From Mycobacterium intracellulare ATCC 13950 (GTDB lineage: Bacteria > Actinomycetota > Actinomycetes > Mycobacteriales > Mycobacteriaceae): a stretch of 64,000 nucleotides of DNA. Below the pieces are notes generated by a model. That model ran no database searches. It saw nothing but the letters and a program-made list of their open reading frames with translations, and had not been told where the DNA came from. The stretch lies in contig NC_016946.1 of NCBI RefSeq assembly GCF_000277125.1, positions 4,092,001 to 4,156,000 on the forward strand. The letters run 5' to 3'. The translations under genes and the position numbers were made by a program. This document shows, in pieces, positions 15,632-27,959 of the stretch. Position 1 is the first letter of the stretch. Each line of letters begins with the position of its first letter.

Positions 15632-16956
15632 TGAGCACCACCACCGAATCGACGCACGACGGCGCCGGCGAGACACTCGTGGTCGCCGGCGGCCAGGACT
15701 GGGACAAGGTCGTCGAAGCCGCCCGCAACGCCGATCCCGGCGAACGCATCGTCGTCAACATGGGGCCCCAGCACCCGTCCACACACGGGGTGCTGCGGCT
15801 GATCCTGGAAATCGAGGGCGAGACGGTCACCGACGCCCGCTGCGGCATCGGGTACCTGCACACCGGCATCGAAAAGAACCTCGAATACCGCTACTGGACC
15901 CAGGGCGTCACCTTCGTGACCCGGATGGATTACCTCGCACCGTTTTTCAACGAGACCGCCTACTGCCTGGGCGTGGAGAAGCTACTCGGCATCACCGACC
16001 AGATACCCGAGCGCGTCGACGTCATCCGGGTGTTGATGATGGAGCTCAACCGGATTTCGTCGCACCTGGTGGCCTTGGCCACCGGCGGCATGGAACTGGG
16101 CGCCATGACCCCGATGTTCGTCGGTTTCCGGGGCCGCGAGATCGTGCTGACCCTGTTCGAATCGATCACCGGCTTGCGGATGAACAGCAACTACATCCGG
16201 CCCGGCGGCGTGGCCCAGGACCTGCCGCCGAACGCGCAGACCGAGATCGCCGAGGCCCTCGAACCGCTGCGGGAAGTGCTGCGCGAGATGAGCGGTCTGC
16301 TCAACGAGAACGCGATCTGGAAGGCCCGCACCCAGGACGTCGGCTACCTGGACCTGACCGGGTGCATGGCGCTGGGCATCACCGGGCCGATCCTGCGTGC
16401 CACCGGGCTGCCGCACGATCTGCGCAAGAGCGAACCGTACTGCGGATATGAAAACTACGAATTCGACGTAATCACCGAAGACACGTGTGATGCTTACGGG
16501 CGCTACATGATTCGTGTCAACGAGATGTGGGAGTCGATCAAGATCGTCGAGCAGTGTCTGGACAAGTTGAAGCCCGGCCCGACCATGGTCGAGGATCGCA
16601 AGATCGCCTGGCCGGCCGACCTGAAGGTGGGGCCGGACGGCATGGGCAACTCGCCGGAGCACATCGCCAAGATCATGGGCGGTTCGATGGAGGCCTTGAT
16701 CCACCACTTCAAATTGGTCACCGAGGGCATCAGGGTTCCGCCCGGCCAGGTGTACACCGCGGTCGAGTCGCCGCGCGGGGAGCTCGGCGTGCACATGGTC
16801 AGCGACGGCGGCACCCGGCCCTACCGAGTGCATTACCGAGACCCCTCGTTCACCAACCTGCAGTCGGTCGCCGCGATGTGCGAGGGCGGGTTGGTCGCCG
16901 ACCTGATCACCTCGGTCGCCAGCATCGACCCGGTCATGGGCGGGGTGGACCGGTGA
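15631..16956 (+). CDS. nuoD: NADH-quinone oxidoreductase subunit D
   Basis: The 441-residue 49-kDa subunit that forms the quinone-binding cavity with NuoB. Conserved segments include [19 protein letters not shown] (about residues 46-64), the [10 protein letters not shown] loop with its quinone-facing His, [11 protein letters not shown], and the C-terminal DPSFTNLQ...DPVMGGVDR. The family derives from [NiFe] hydrogenase large subunits but lacks the nickel cysteines. Coupled to nuoE by a GTGA overlap. Confidence 0.95.
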   Translation: MSTTTESTHDGAGETLVVAGGQDWDKVVEAARNADPGERIVVNMGPQHPSTHGVLRLILEIEGETVTDARCGIGYLHTGIEKNLEYRYWTQGVTFVTRMDYLAPFFNETAYCLGVEKLLGITDQIPERVDVIRVLMMELNRISSHLVALATGGMELGAMTPMFVGFRGREIVLTLFESITGLRMNSNYIRPGGVAQDLPPNAQTEIAEALEPLREVLREMSGLLNENAIWKARTQDVGYLDLTGCMALGITGPILRATGLPHDLRKSEPYCGYENYEFDVITEDTCDAYGRYMIRVNEMWESIKIVEQCLDKLKPGPTMVEDRKIAWPADLKVGPDGMGNSPEHIAKIMGGSMEALIHHFKLVTEGIRVPPGQVYTAVESPRGELGVHMVSDGGTRPYRVHYRDPSFTNLQSVAAMCEGGLVADLITSVASIDPVMGGVDR

Positions 16957-17707
16957 CCGGCCCGCAGGGACAGCCAGTCTTCCTGCGGCTCGGCCCGCCG
17001 CCGGACGAGCCCAACGCGTTCGTCGTCGAGGGCGCGCCCACGTCGTATCCGCCCGAGGTGCGGGCCCGGCTGGAGGTCGACGCCAAGGAGATCATGGGCC
17101 GCTACCCCGAGAAGCGCTCGGCGCTGCTGCCGTTGCTGCACCTGGTGCAGGCGCAGGATTCCTACCTGACGCCGGCGGGCCTGGAGTTCTGCGGTGAGCA
17201 GCTGGGACTCAGCGGAGCCGAGGTGTCCGCCGTGGCGAGCTTTTACACGATGTATCGCCGCGGCCCCACCGGCGACTACCTGGTGGGCGTCTGCACCAAC
17301 ACGCTGTGCGCCGTCATGGGCGGCGACGCCATTTTCGATGCCCTGAAAGAACATTTGGGCATCGGCAACGACGAGACGACCGCCGACGGATCGGTCACTC
17401 TGCAACACATCGAATGCAACGCCGCCTGCGACTACGCGCCCGTGGTGATGGTCAACTGGGAGTTCTTCGACAACCAGACTTGCGAATCGGCACGCGAACT
17501 CGTCGACTCGCTGCGTTCCGGTGAGCCCAAGGCCCCGACCCGCGGCGCGCCGCTGTGCGCCTTCCGGGAGACGTCGCGCATCCTGGCCGGCCTGCCCGAC
17601 GAGCGGCCCGACCAGGGGCAGGGAGGCGCCGGTGCGGCGACCCTGGCCGGCCTGAAGGTAGCCAAGGAACACGGCATGCAGGCGCCCGGCGCGCCGGAAG
17701 GCCAGCC

Positions 17708-17711
<4 letters not shown>
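16953..17711 (+). CDS. nuoE: NADH-quinone oxidoreductase subunit E
   Basis: The 252-residue 24-kDa subunit with cluster N1a ([2Fe-2S], thioredoxin-like fold). The four ligands are Cys114, Cys119, Cys155 and Cys159 in CTNTLC and CNAAC. A C-terminal tail of about 60 residues (from [13 protein letters not shown] on) extends beyond the E. coli length and is typical of mycobacteria. GTG start is fixed by the 4-bp overlap with nuoD. It pairs with NuoF in the NADH-oxidising tip of the complex. Confidence 0.94.
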
Positions 17712-19048
<1,337 letters not shown>

Positions 19049-19055
19049 CGAGCTG

Positions 19056-21470
19056 ATGACGAGCCTTGCCAAAACCGAGACCGGCGACGAAGTGCGTCCG
19101 CCGGAGATGGTGACGCTGACCATCGACGGCATCGAAATCAGCGTTCCCAAGGGAACTCTGGTGATCCGGGCCGCCGAGCTGATGGGCATCCAGATCCCGC
19201 GGTTCTGCGACCACCCGCTGCTGGAGCCGGTCGGCGCGTGCCGCCAGTGCCTGGTCGAGGTCGAGGGCCAGCGCAAGCCGATGGCCTCGTGCACCACCGT
19301 GGCCACCGACGACATGGTCGTGCGCACCCAGCTCACCTCCGAGGCCGCCGACAAGGCGCAGCACGGCGTGATGGAGCTGCTGCTGATCAACCATCCGCTC
19401 GACTGCCCCATGTGCGACAAGGGCGGCGAATGCCCGCTGCAGAACCAGGCAATGTCCAACGGGCGGGCCGATTCTCGCTTCACCGACGAGAAGCGCACCT
19501 TCGCCAAGCCGATCAACATCTCCTCGCAGGTGCTGCTCGACCGCGAGCGCTGCATCCTGTGCGCGCGCTGCACGCGGTTCTCCGAACAGATCGCCGGCGA
19601 CCCGTTCATCGACATGCAGGAGCGGGGCGCCCTGCAGCAGGTCGGCATCTACGCCAACGAGCCGTTCGACTCCTACTTCTCGGGCAACACGGTGCAGATC
19701 TGCCCGGTGGGCGCGCTGACCGGGACCGCCTACCGCTTCCGGGCCCGTCCGTTCGATCTCGTCTCCAGCCCGAGCGTCTGCGAACACTGTGCCTCCGGAT
19801 GCGCACAGCGCACCGACCACCGCCGCGGCAAGGTGCTGCGCCGGCTGGCCGGCGACGACCCGGAAGTCAACGAGGAGTGGAACTGCGACAAGGGCCGGTG
19901 GGCGTTCACTTACGCGACCCAGCCCGACGTGATCACCACTCCCCTGGTTCGCGACGCCGACGGCTCGCTGCAGCCGACCTCGTGGTCACACGCGATCGCC
20001 GTCGCGACGCAGGGCCTCGAGGCGGCGCGCGGGCGCACGGGGGTGCTGGTCGGCGGCCGCGCGACCCTGGAGGACGCCTACGCCTACTCCAAGTTCGCGC
20101 GAATCGTGCTGGACAGCAACGACATCGACTTCCGCGCCCGGCCGAGTTCGGCCGAGGAGGCCGACTTCCTGGCGGCCCGCATCGCCGGCAGGCCGATGAC
20201 CGTCAGCTACGCCGACCTGGAGTCGGCGCCGGTGGTCGTGCTGGCCGGGTTCGAGCCCGAGGACGAGTCGCCGATCGTGTTCCTGCGGCTGCGCAAGGCG
20301 GCCCGCAAACGCGGGTTGCCCGTCTACGCGGTGGCGCCGTTCGCCACCCGGGCGCTGGACAAGATGTCCGGCCGGCTGATCAAGACCGTGCCCGGCGCCG
20401 AAGCCGCGGCGCTGGACGGGTTGGCCACCGGCGAGGTGGGTGACCTGCTGTCCACCCCCGGCGCGGTCATCATGGTCGGCGAACGCTTGGCCACCGTGCC
20501 GGGCGGATTGTCCGCTGCGGCGCGGCTCGCCGATACCACCGGCGCCCGCCTGGCCTGGGTGCCGCGGCGCGCCGGCGAGCGGGGCGCGCTGGAGGCCGGT
20601 GCGCTGCCCGGGCTGCTGCCCGGCGGCCGTCCGGTGGACGACGAGACCGCCCGGGCGCAGGTGGCGCGGGCCTGGAACGTGTCCGAATTGCCCTCCGGCC
20701 GTGGGCGTGACGCCGACGGCATCCTGGCCGCCGCCACCGACGGGACGCTGGGCGCGCTGCTGGTGGGTGGCGTCGAGCCCGACGACTTCGCCGACCCCGA
20801 AGCGGTGCTGGCGGCGCTGGACGGCGCCGGCTTCGTGGTCAGCCTCGAGATGCGGGACAGCGCCGTCACGCAGCGCGCCGACGTGGTGTTCCCGGTCGCG
20901 TCGACGACACAGAAGGCCGGCGCGTTCGTCAACTGGGAGGGCCGCTTCCGGCCCTTCGACGCCGCGCTGCGCAACACCCAGGACGCCACCCAGTCCGACC
21001 ACCAGGTGCTCGATGCGCTGGCCGACGAGATGGGCGTCTACCTGGGCATGTCCACCGTCGACGCGGCCCGCGAAGAACTGGCCGCGCTGCGGCACTGGGA
21101 CGGCAAGCGCCCCGCGAGCCCGGACGTCGCGGCGCCGCAGCCACCCGAGGTCGGCGCTGGCGAGGCGGTGCTGGCCGGCTGGCGGATGTTGCTGGACAAC
21201 GCCCGAATGCAGGACGGTGAGCCACATCTGGCGGGAACGGCCCGCAAATCCGTCGTGCGGCTGTCCGCCGACACGGCCGCCGAGATCGGCGCCGCCGAGG
21301 GCGACGCGGTGACCGTCAGCACGTCACGCGGGTCCATCAGCCTGCCGCTGCTCGTCACCGACATGCCCGACCGGGTGGCGTGGCTCCCACTCAACTCGTC
21401 GGCGTCGGCGGTGCACCGCCAGCTCGGGGCAACCCCCGGCAGCACAGTGAAAATCGGAGTGGGCAAATGA
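19056..21470 (+). CDS. nuoG: NADH-quinone oxidoreductase subunit G
   Basis: The 804-residue 75-kDa subunit that carries most of the iron-sulfur wire. The first 250 residues hold the [2Fe-2S] site ([16 protein letters not shown]), the His/Cys site of a [4Fe-4S] cluster ([18 protein letters not shown]), and [13 protein letters not shown] with a downstream [16 protein letters not shown] near residue 240 begins the molybdopterin-oxidoreductase-like domain, which has lost molybdenum function. Length is nearly that of M. tuberculosis NuoG (806). The stop is the first base triplet of a MIRU-like spacer before nuoH. Confidence 0.94.
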   Translation: MTSLAKTETGDEVRPPEMVTLTIDGIEISVPKGTLVIRAAELMGIQIPRFCDHPLLEPVGACRQCLVEVEGQRKPMASCTTVATDDMVVRTQLTSEAADKAQHGVMELLLINHPLDCPMCDKGGECPLQNQAMSNGRADSRFTDEKRTFAKPINISSQVLLDRERCILCARCTRFSEQIAGDPFIDMQERGALQQVGIYANEPFDSYFSGNTVQICPVGALTGTAYRFRARPFDLVSSPSVCEHCASGCAQRTDHRRGKVLRRLAGDDPEVNEEWNCDKGRWAFTYATQPDVITTPLVRDADGSLQPTSWSHAIAVATQGLEAARGRTGVLVGGRATLEDAYAYSKFARIVLDSNDIDFRARPSSAEEADFLAARIAGRPMTVSYADLESAPVVVLAGFEPEDESPIVFLRLRKAARKRGLPVYAVAPFATRALDKMSGRLIKTVPGAEAAALDGLATGEVGDLLSTPGAVIMVGERLATVPGGLSAAARLADTTGARLAWVPRRAGERGALEAGALPGLLPGGRPVDDETARAQVARAWNVSELPSGRGRDADGILAAATDGTLGALLVGGVEPDDFADPEAVLAALDGAGFVVSLEMRDSAVTQRADVVFPVASTTQKAGAFVNWEGRFRPFDAALRNTQDATQSDHQVLDALADEMGVYLGMSTVDAAREELAALRHWDGKRPASPDVAAPQPPEVGAGEAVLAGWRMLLDNARMQDGEPHLAGTARKSVVRLSADTAAEIGAAEGDAVTVSTSRGSISLPLLVTDMPDRVAWLPLNSSASAVHRQLGATPGSTVKIGVGK

Positions 21471-21522
21471 CTCGCGCCGGCGACGATGCAGAGCGAAGCG
21501 ATGAGGAGGAGCGGCGCACATG
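21468..21522 (+). repeat. MIRU-type interspersed repeat between nuoG and nuoH
   Basis: The whole 49-bp gap between the nuoG stop (21468-21470) and the nuoH ATG (21520) looks like a short mycobacterial interspersed repetitive unit. It runs from GACTCGCGCCGGCGACGATG through AGCGAAGCGATGAGGAGGAG to CGGCGCACATG. As in known MIRUs, the unit begins at a stop codon, ends at a start codon and supplies a strong GAGGAG ribosome-binding site. Its last 20 nt recur at 5673-5692. Confidence 0.7.
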
Positions 21523-22803
21523 ACCACCGGCTTGACGGTCTTCGGGCACGACACCTGGTGGCTGGTGCTCGGCAAGGCGCTGGCCATCTTCGTGTTCCTC
21601 ATGCTCAACGTCCTCGTCGCGATCCTGCTCGAACGCAAGATCCTCGGCTGGATGCAGCGCAGGCCCGGACCGAACCGGGCGGGACCCTGGGGCGTCCTGC
21701 AGAGCCTGGCCGACGGAATCAAGTTGGCGCTCAAGGAAACGATCACGCCCGGTGGTGTCGACAAGTTCGTCTACTTCGCGGCGCCGGTCATCTCCACGAT
21801 CCCGGCGTTCACCGCCTTCGCGTTCATCCCGTTCGGCCCGGTGGTGTCGGTGTTCGGCCACCGGACGCCGCTGCAACTGACCGACCTCCCCGTCGCGGTG
21901 CTGTTCATTCTGGGGCTGTCGGCCATCGGGGTGTACGGAATCGTGTTGGGCGGCTGGGCATCCGGGTCCACCTATCCACTGCTGGGCGGGGTGCGCTCCA
22001 CCGCCCAGGTCATCTCCTACGAGGTGGCGATGGGACTGTCGTTCGCGGCGGTGTTCCTCTACGCCGGCTCCATGTCGACGTCACAGATCGTCGCCGCACA
22101 GGACCGGGTCTGGTACGTGTTCCTGCTGCTGCCGTCGTTCGTGATCTACCTGATCTCGATGGTCGGCGAAACCAACCGGGCGCCCTTCGATTTGCCCGAG
22201 GCCGAGGGTGAACTGGTCGCGGGATTCCACACCGAGTACTCGTCGCTGAAGTTCGCGATGTTCATGCTGGCCGAGTACGTCAACATGATGACGGTGTCCT
22301 CGCTCGCCACCGCCTTGTTCTTCGGCGGCTGGCATGCGCCGTGGCCGCTGAACATGTGGGCCGGCGCCAACACCGGGTGGTGGCCGGTGCTGTGGTTCAC
22401 CGCCAAGATGTGGACCTTCTTGTTCATCTACTTCTGGCTGCGGGCCTCGCTGCCCCGGCTGCGCTACGACCAGTTCATGGGCCTGGGCTGGAAGCTTTTG
22501 ATCCCGGCCTCGCTGGTCTGGGTGCTGATCGCGGCGGTGGTCCGCACACTGCGCAACCAGGGGTATCAGCACTGGACCCCGGTACTCGTGGTGAGCAGCA
22601 TCGTGTTCGCCACGGTCCTGGTGATGTTGCTGCGAAAACCGTTCAGCGCGCCGGGGATTCGCGCGCTGGAGCGCCAGCTGCGGCGTCAGGCGAAGAAGCT
22701 GCCGGCCGCATCGATCTCCACACCGGTATTCCCGACACCGCCGCTGCCGGCGAAAGAGATGAAGTCGCTGGCGGCGGCGAGCAAGGAGGAAGCACGTGGC
22801 TAA
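21520..22803 (+). CDS. nuoH: NADH-quinone oxidoreductase subunit H
   Basis: The 427-residue membrane subunit next to the quinone channel, with about eight or nine transmembrane helices. Conserved parts are [21 protein letters not shown] (cytoplasmic loop), [10 protein letters not shown], and the acidic loop [26 protein letters not shown]. The C-terminal tail of about 80 residues ([10 protein letters not shown] to the end) is longer than in E. coli and polar. Translation is likely driven by the GAGGAG of the repeat just upstream. The stop lies 8 bp inside nuoI. Confidence 0.94.
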   Translation: MTTGLTVFGHDTWWLVLGKALAIFVFLMLNVLVAILLERKILGWMQRRPGPNRAGPWGVLQSLADGIKLALKETITPGGVDKFVYFAAPVISTIPAFTAFAFIPFGPVVSVFGHRTPLQLTDLPVAVLFILGLSAIGVYGIVLGGWASGSTYPLLGGVRSTAQVISYEVAMGLSFAAVFLYAGSMSTSQIVAAQDRVWYVFLLLPSFVIYLISMVGETNRAPFDLPEAEGELVAGFHTEYSSLKFAMFMLAEYVNMMTVSSLATALFFGGWHAPWPLNMWAGANTGWWPVLWFTAKMWTFLFIYFWLRASLPRLRYDQFMGLGWKLLIPASLVWVLIAAVVRTLRNQGYQHWTPVLVVSSIVFATVLVMLLRKPFSAPGIRALERQLRRQAKKLPAASISTPVFPTPPLPAKEMKSLAAASKEEARG

Positions 22804-23341
22804 ATTCTTGGACGCCGTGGCCGGATTCGGCGTGACGCTGGGATCGATGTTCAAAAAGCGCGTGACCGAGGAGTATCCGGAAAAGCCGGGCCCGGTCATG
22901 CCCCGCTATCACGGGCGTCACCAGCTGAACCGCTACCCCGACGGCCTGGAGAAGTGCATCGGCTGCGAACTGTGCGCGTGGGCGTGCCCAGCCGACGCGA
23001 TCTACGTCGAGGGTGCCGACAACACCGAGGAACTCAGGTACTCCCCCGGGGAACGCTACGGCCGGGTGTATCAGATCAACTATCTACGCTGCATCGGCTG
23101 CGGCCTGTGCATCGAAGCCTGCCCGACCCGGGCGCTGACGATGACCAACGACTACGAGATGGCCGACGACAATCGCGCCGACCTCATCTACGAGAAGGAC
23201 CGGCTGCTGGCTCCGCTGCTGCAAGACATGCTCGCGCCGCCGCATCCCAGGGCCGAGGGCGCCACCGACAAGGACTACTACCTGGGCAACGTGACCGCAC
23301 ACGGGCTGCGGGACAACCAGCACGCCGGAGACTCCCGGTGA
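22796..23341 (+). CDS. nuoI: NADH-quinone oxidoreductase subunit I
   Basis: The 181-residue TYKY/23-kDa subunit with clusters N6a and N6b. It has two complete ferredoxin motifs: [12 protein letters not shown] (Cys54, 57, 60, 64) and [12 protein letters not shown] (Cys99, 102, 105, 109). It lines the electron path between NuoG and NuoB. GTG start with AAGGAGG upstream inside the nuoH 3' end. Confidence 0.95.
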   Translation: MAKFLDAVAGFGVTLGSMFKKRVTEEYPEKPGPVMPRYHGRHQLNRYPDGLEKCIGCELCAWACPADAIYVEGADNTEELRYSPGERYGRVYQINYLRCIGCGLCIEACPTRALTMTNDYEMADDNRADLIYEKDRLLAPLLQDMLAPPHPRAEGATDKDYYLGNVTAHGLRDNQHAGDSR

Positions 23342-24162
23342 CCGGTTTCGCGGGCCACGCCGTCACGTCCGTGATGGCCTCCAGTTTCGCCCACGACACC
23401 ATCGCTCGAACCTCCACCGGCGAAGCGGTGACGTTCTGGGTGCTGGGGGCGCTGGCGGTGATCGGTGCGCTCGGGGTGGTGTTGGCGGTCAACGCCGTCT
23501 ACTCGGCGATGTTTTTGGCCATGACGATGATCATCCTGGCGGTGTTCTACATGATCCAGGACGCGTTGTTCTTGGGCGTCGTTCAGGTCGTCGTCTACAC
23601 CGGCGCGGTCATGATGCTGTTCCTGTTCGTGCTCATGCTCATCGGCGTGGACTCCGCCGAATCGCTGCGGGAGACGCTGCGGGGCCAGCGCGTCGCCGCG
23701 GTGGCCGCCGGTGTCGGATTCGGCATCCTGCTCATCGCCGCCATCGGCGACGTGGCCACGGGCGGCTTCGCCGGGCTGACCACCGCGAACGCCGCCGGGA
23801 ACGTGGAAGGGCTGGCGGCGCTGATCTTTTCGCGCTACCTGTGGGCATTCGAACTCACCAGCGCATTGCTGATCACCGCGGCCGTCGGGGCCATGGTGCT
23901 GGCGCATCGCGAGCGTTTCGAACGCCGCAAGACGCAACGCGAGCTCTCCCAGGAACGATTCCAGCCCGGCGGGCACCCCACCCCGCTGCCCGGCCCCGGC
24001 GTGTACGCCCGCCACAACGCCGTCGACGTGGCCGCGCTGCTGCCGGACGGCTCGTACTCGAAGCTGTCGGTGTCGCCGATGCTGCAAAGCCGCGGCGCCG
24101 ACGGCAAGAAGACCCAGTCCCCCGAGGCAAGCTCGAGTCTGTCACAAGGCGGTCTGTCGTGA
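23338..24162 (+). CDS. nuoJ: NADH-quinone oxidoreductase subunit J
   Basis: A 274-residue membrane subunit with five predicted transmembrane helices in the first 190 residues (for example [20 protein letters not shown] and [20 protein letters not shown], which holds the conserved pi-bulge helix). A hydrophilic tail of about 80 residues follows. The GTG at 23338 overlaps the nuoI stop and is preferred; a GTG/ATG pair at 23371/23374 would give a length nearer to the M. tuberculosis protein (about 262). Confidence 0.92.
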   Translation: MTGFAGHAVTSVMASSFAHDTIARTSTGEAVTFWVLGALAVIGALGVVLAVNAVYSAMFLAMTMIILAVFYMIQDALFLGVVQVVVYTGAVMMLFLFVLMLIGVDSAESLRETLRGQRVAAVAAGVGFGILLIAAIGDVATGGFAGLTTANAAGNVEGLAALIFSRYLWAFELTSALLITAAVGAMVLAHRERFERRKTQRELSQERFQPGGHPTPLPGPGVYARHNAVDVAALLPDGSYSKLSVSPMLQSRGADGKKTQSPEASSSLSQGGLS

Positions 24163-24458
24163 ATCCCGCTAATTACCTGTACCTTTCGGCGCTGCTGTTC
24201 ACCATCGGCGCCGCCGGTGTGTTGCTGCGCCGCAACGCCATCGTGATGTTCATGTGCGTCGAGCTCATGCTCAACGCCGTCAACCTCGCGTTCGTCACGT
24301 TCGCGCGGATGCACGGCCACCTGGACGGACAGATGATCGCGTTCTTCACGATGGTGGTGGCCGCCTGCGAGGTGGTCATCGGCCTGGCCATCATCATGAC
24401 CATTTTCCGTGCCCGCAAATCGGCGTCCGTCGACGACGCGAACCTACTCAAAGGCTGA
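24159..24458 (+). CDS. nuoK: NADH-quinone oxidoreductase subunit K
   Basis: A 99-residue protein of three transmembrane helices, homologous to MrpC. The second helix has the conserved acidic residue in [16 protein letters not shown], and the third has [15 protein letters not shown] with the second buried Glu of the proton path. GTG start overlaps the nuoJ stop. The Mrp operon at 51-55 kb encodes its paralogue. Confidence 0.94.
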   Translation: MNPANYLYLSALLFTIGAAGVLLRRNAIVMFMCVELMLNAVNLAFVTFARMHGHLDGQMIAFFTMVVAACEVVIGLAIIMTIFRARKSASVDDANLLKG

Positions 24459-24468
24459 AGAGCGCCAC

Positions 24469-26370
24469 GTGACGAATCTTATTGGGACTCAATACAGCTG
24501 GCTGCTGGTCGCGCTGCCGTTAGCGGGTGCCACCATCCTGCTGTTCGGCGGGCGGCGCACCGACCGCTGGGGGCATTGGCTGGGCTGCGCCACCGCGCTG
24601 GCGGCATTCGCCCTGGGCCTGAGCCTGCTGGGCGAGTTGCTCGGCCGCCCCGCCGACGACCGCGTCATCCACCAAAAGGTGTTCAGCTGGATTCCGGTCG
24701 GCCAGCTCCAGGTCGACCTCGGGCTCCAGATCGACCAGCTGTCGGTGTGTTTCGTGTTGCTGATCTCCGGGGTCGGCTCGCTGATCCACATCTATTCGGT
24801 CGCCTACATGGCCGAAGACCCCGATCGCCGGCGCTTTTTCGGCTACCTCAACTTGTTCCTTGCCTCGATGCTGCTGCTCGTGGTCGCCGACAACTACGTG
24901 GTGCTCTACGTCGGCTGGGAAGGGGTGGGCCTGGCGTCCTACCTGCTGATCGGGTTCTGGTACCACAAGCCGACCGCCGCCACCGCCGCCAAGAAGGCTT
25001 TCGTGATGAACCGGGTCGGCGACGCGGGGCTGGCGCTCGGAATGTTCTTGATGTTCAGCACTTTCGGCACGCTGTCGTACGCGGGGGTGTTCGCCGGGGC
25101 GCCGGCCGCAGGGCGGGGCGCGCTGACCGCGATGGGGCTGTTGCTGCTGCTGGGCGCCTGCGCCAAATCCGCGCAGGTGCCGCTGCAGGCCTGGCTGGGT
25201 GACGCCATGGAGGGCCCCACCCCGGTGTCCGCGTTGATCCACGCCGCCACCATGGTGACCGCCGGGGTGTATCTGATCGTGCGGTCCAACCCGCTGTACA
25301 ACCTCTCGCCCGACGCGCAACTGGCGGTGGTCGTCGTGGGTGCGGTCACGTTGCTGCTCGGGGCCTTCATCGGCTGCGCCAAGGACGACATCAAGCGGGC
25401 GCTGGCGGCCTCGACGATGAGCCAGATCGGTTACATGGTGCTGGCCGCGGGCCTGGGCCCGGCCGGCTACGCGTTCGCGATCATGCATCTGCTCACCCAC
25501 GGCTTCTTCAAGGCCGGGCTGTTCCTGGGATCCGGCGCGGTGATCCACGCGATGGACGAAGAGCAGGACATGCGCCGCTACGGCGGCCTGCGCGCCGCGT
25601 TGCCGATCACGTTCGCCACGTTCGGCCTGGGGTACCTGGCGATCATCGGTGTGCCGCCCTTCGCGGGCTACTTCTCCAAGGACGCCATCATCGAGGCGGC
25701 GCTGGCCGCCGGCGGCGTCAGGGGTTACGTGCTGGGCGGGGCGGCGCTGCTGGGGGCGGGCGTCACCGCGTTCTACATGACCCGCGTCATGCTGATGACC
25801 TTCTTCGGTAAAAAGCGCTGGGCGCCCGGCGCCCACCCGCACGAGGCGCCCGGCCTGATGACGTGGCCCATGATCCTGCTGGCGATCGGCTCGGTGTTCT
25901 CCGGCGGCCTGCTCGCGGTCGGTGGCACCTTGGCGCGCTGGCTCGAACCGGTCGTCGGGAAACACGAAGAAGTCACCCACGCGTTCCCGGTCTGGGTCAG
26001 CAGCGCGCTGGCATTGGGTGTGGTCGCCATCGGGATCGCCGTCGCCTACCGGCTTTACGCCACCGCGGACATCCCCCGGGTGGCCCCGCTGTCGGTCTCG
26101 GCCCTGACGACGGCCGTCCGCAAGGACTTCTACGGCGATGCCCTCAACGAGGAGGTGTTCATGCGCCCCGGTGCGCAACTGACCCACGCGCTTGTCGAAG
26201 TCGACAACGCGGGCGTCGACGGCTCGGTCAACGCGCTGGCGGCGCTCGTGAGCCAGACGTCGAATCGGCTGCGAGGCCTGCAAACCGGCTTCGCCCGCAA
26301 CTACGCACTGTCGATGCTGACGGGCGCGGTGCTGGTGGTCGCGCTGATCCTGGCGGTGAAACTGTGGTGA
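24469..26370 (+). CDS. nuoL: NADH-quinone oxidoreductase subunit L
   Basis: A 633-residue antiporter-like subunit, the distal proton pump with the long lateral helix at its C-terminus. Signature segments are [21 protein letters not shown] (conserved Glu), [35 protein letters not shown] in two parts around residues 225-260 (conserved Lys and His), and [20 protein letters not shown] start 11 bp after nuoK. Homologous to NuoM, NuoN and MrpD elsewhere in the window. Confidence 0.94.
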   Translation: MTNLIGTQYSWLLVALPLAGATILLFGGRRTDRWGHWLGCATALAAFALGLSLLGELLGRPADDRVIHQKVFSWIPVGQLQVDLGLQIDQLSVCFVLLISGVGSLIHIYSVAYMAEDPDRRRFFGYLNLFLASMLLLVVADNYVVLYVGWEGVGLASYLLIGFWYHKPTAATAAKKAFVMNRVGDAGLALGMFLMFSTFGTLSYAGVFAGAPAAGRGALTAMGLLLLLGACAKSAQVPLQAWLGDAMEGPTPVSALIHAATMVTAGVYLIVRSNPLYNLSPDAQLAVVVVGAVTLLLGAFIGCAKDDIKRALAASTMSQIGYMVLAAGLGPAGYAFAIMHLLTHGFFKAGLFLGSGAVIHAMDEEQDMRRYGGLRAALPITFATFGLGYLAIIGVPPFAGYFSKDAIIEAALAAGGVRGYVLGGAALLGAGVTAFYMTRVMLMTFFGKKRWAPGAHPHEAPGLMTWPMILLAIGSVFSGGLLAVGGTLARWLEPVVGKHEEVTHAFPVWVSSALALGVVAIGIAVAYRLYATADIPRVAPLSVSALTTAVRKDFYGDALNEEVFMRPGAQLTHALVEVDNAGVDGSVNALAALVSQTSNRLRGLQTGFARNYALSMLTGAVLVVALILAVKLW

Positions 26371-27959
26371 ACCCGATGACCTCGGTTCCGTGGCTCAGCG
26401 TGCTGTGGCTGGTGCCGCTGGCCGGAGCGGTGCTGATCATCCTGATGCCACCCGGGCTGCGGCAGCTCGCCAAGTGGACGGGCCTGGTGTTCGGCATCGC
26501 GACCCTGGCGGTCGCGATCGTCGTCACCCTCGGGTTCAAGACCGGCGGCGCCCCGTATCAGTTCGTCGAAAAGCACCAGTGGATCCCGGCTTTCGGGGCC
26601 GGCTACACCCTGGGCGTCGACGGCATCGCGGTGGTGCTGGTGCTGCTGACCGCGGTGCTGATCCCGGTGCTGCAGATCGCCGGCTGGAACGACGGGGGCC
26701 AGCGCACGCGCGGCGTGCACGCCTACGTCGCGCTGACGCTGGCCATCGAATCCATGGTGCTGATCTCGGTGATCGCGTTGGACGTGCTGCTGTTCTACGT
26801 GTTCTTCGAAGCCATGCTCATCCCGATGTACTTCCTGATCGGCGGCTTCGGCGGGGGGTCGGGCCGCTCACGCGCGGCCGTGAAGTTCTTGCTGTACAAC
26901 CTGTTCGGCGGGCTGATCATGCTGGCCGCGGTGATCGGGCTGTACGTGGTGACCTCGCAGCACGGGTCGGGCACGTTCGACTTCCGTGAGATCGTCGCCG
27001 GCGTCGCCTCCGGGCGCTACGGGGCGGACTCCGCGGTGTTCAAGGCGCTCTTCCTGGGCTTCATGTTCGCGTTCGCGATCAAGGCCCCGCTGTGGCCGTT
27101 CCACCGCTGGCTGCCCGACGCCGCGGTCGAGGCCACCCCAGCCACCGCGGTGCTGATGATGGCCGTGATGGACAAGGTCGGCACCTTCGGCATGCTGCGC
27201 TACTGCCTGCAGCTGTTCCCCGATGCCTCAACGTATTTCCGTCCGCTTATCGTCGTGCTGGCGGTCATCGGGGTGGTCTACGGGGCGATCGTCGCCATCG
27301 GCCAGACCGACATCATGCGCCTGATCGCCTACACGTCGATCTCGCACTTCGGGTTCATCATCCTCGGCATCTTCGTGATGACCAGCCAGGGCCAGAGCGG
27401 GTCGACGCTGTACATGCTCAATCACGGGCTGTCCACGGCGGCGGTGTTCCTGATCGCCGGCTTCCTGATCTCGCGGCACGGCAGCCGGGCGATCGCCGAC
27501 TACGGCGGCGTGCAGAAGGTGGCGCCCATCTTGGCGGGCACCTTCCTGGTCTCCGCCATGGCCACCCTGTCATTGCCCGGCCTGGCCCCGTTCATCAGCG
27601 AATTCCTGGTCCTGCTGGGAACTTTCAACCGGTACTGGCTGGCCGCCGGATTCGGCGTCACCGCGCTGGTGCTGTCGGCAGTGTACATGCTGTGGCTCTA
27701 CCAGCGCGTGATGACCGGGCCGGTGGCCACCGGCAACGAGAAGATCGGCGACCTGAGGGCGCGCGAATTGATCGTCGTCGCACCGTTGATCGCGCTGCTG
27801 CTCGTGCTCGGGATCTATCCCAAGCCCGTCCTCGACATCATCAATCCGGCCGTCGAGAACACCATGACCACCATCGGCCAGCACGACCCCAAACCAACGG
27901 TGCCGGTGGTGGGCAATCCCAGGCCGGCCCAAGCCCGGACCGCTGAAGGACCGCGATGA
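26367..27959 (+). CDS. nuoM: NADH-quinone oxidoreductase subunit M
   Basis: A 530-residue antiporter-like proton-pumping subunit with about 14 transmembrane helices. The conserved Glu helix is [20 protein letters not shown], and the Lys/Trp segment is [23 protein letters not shown]. The helix around [20 protein letters not shown] is also typical. GTG overlaps the nuoL stop; an ATG three codons in is an alternative. The tail of about 35 residues after NPAVENT is polar. Confidence 0.94.
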   Translation: MNPMTSVPWLSVLWLVPLAGAVLIILMPPGLRQLAKWTGLVFGIATLAVAIVVTLGFKTGGAPYQFVEKHQWIPAFGAGYTLGVDGIAVVLVLLTAVLIPVLQIAGWNDGGQRTRGVHAYVALTLAIESMVLISVIALDVLLFYVFFEAMLIPMYFLIGGFGGGSGRSRAAVKFLLYNLFGGLIMLAAVIGLYVVTSQHGSGTFDFREIVAGVASGRYGADSAVFKALFLGFMFAFAIKAPLWPFHRWLPDAAVEATPATAVLMMAVMDKVGTFGMLRYCLQLFPDASTYFRPLIVVLAVIGVVYGAIVAIGQTDIMRLIAYTSISHFGFIILGIFVMTSQGQSGSTLYMLNHGLSTAAVFLIAGFLISRHGSRAIADYGGVQKVAPILAGTFLVSAMATLSLPGLAPFISEFLVLLGTFNRYWLAAGFGVTALVLSAVYMLWLYQRVMTGPVATGNEKIGDLRARELIVVAPLIALLLVLGIYPKPVLDIINPAVENTMTTIGQHDPKPTVPVVGNPRPAQARTAEGPR

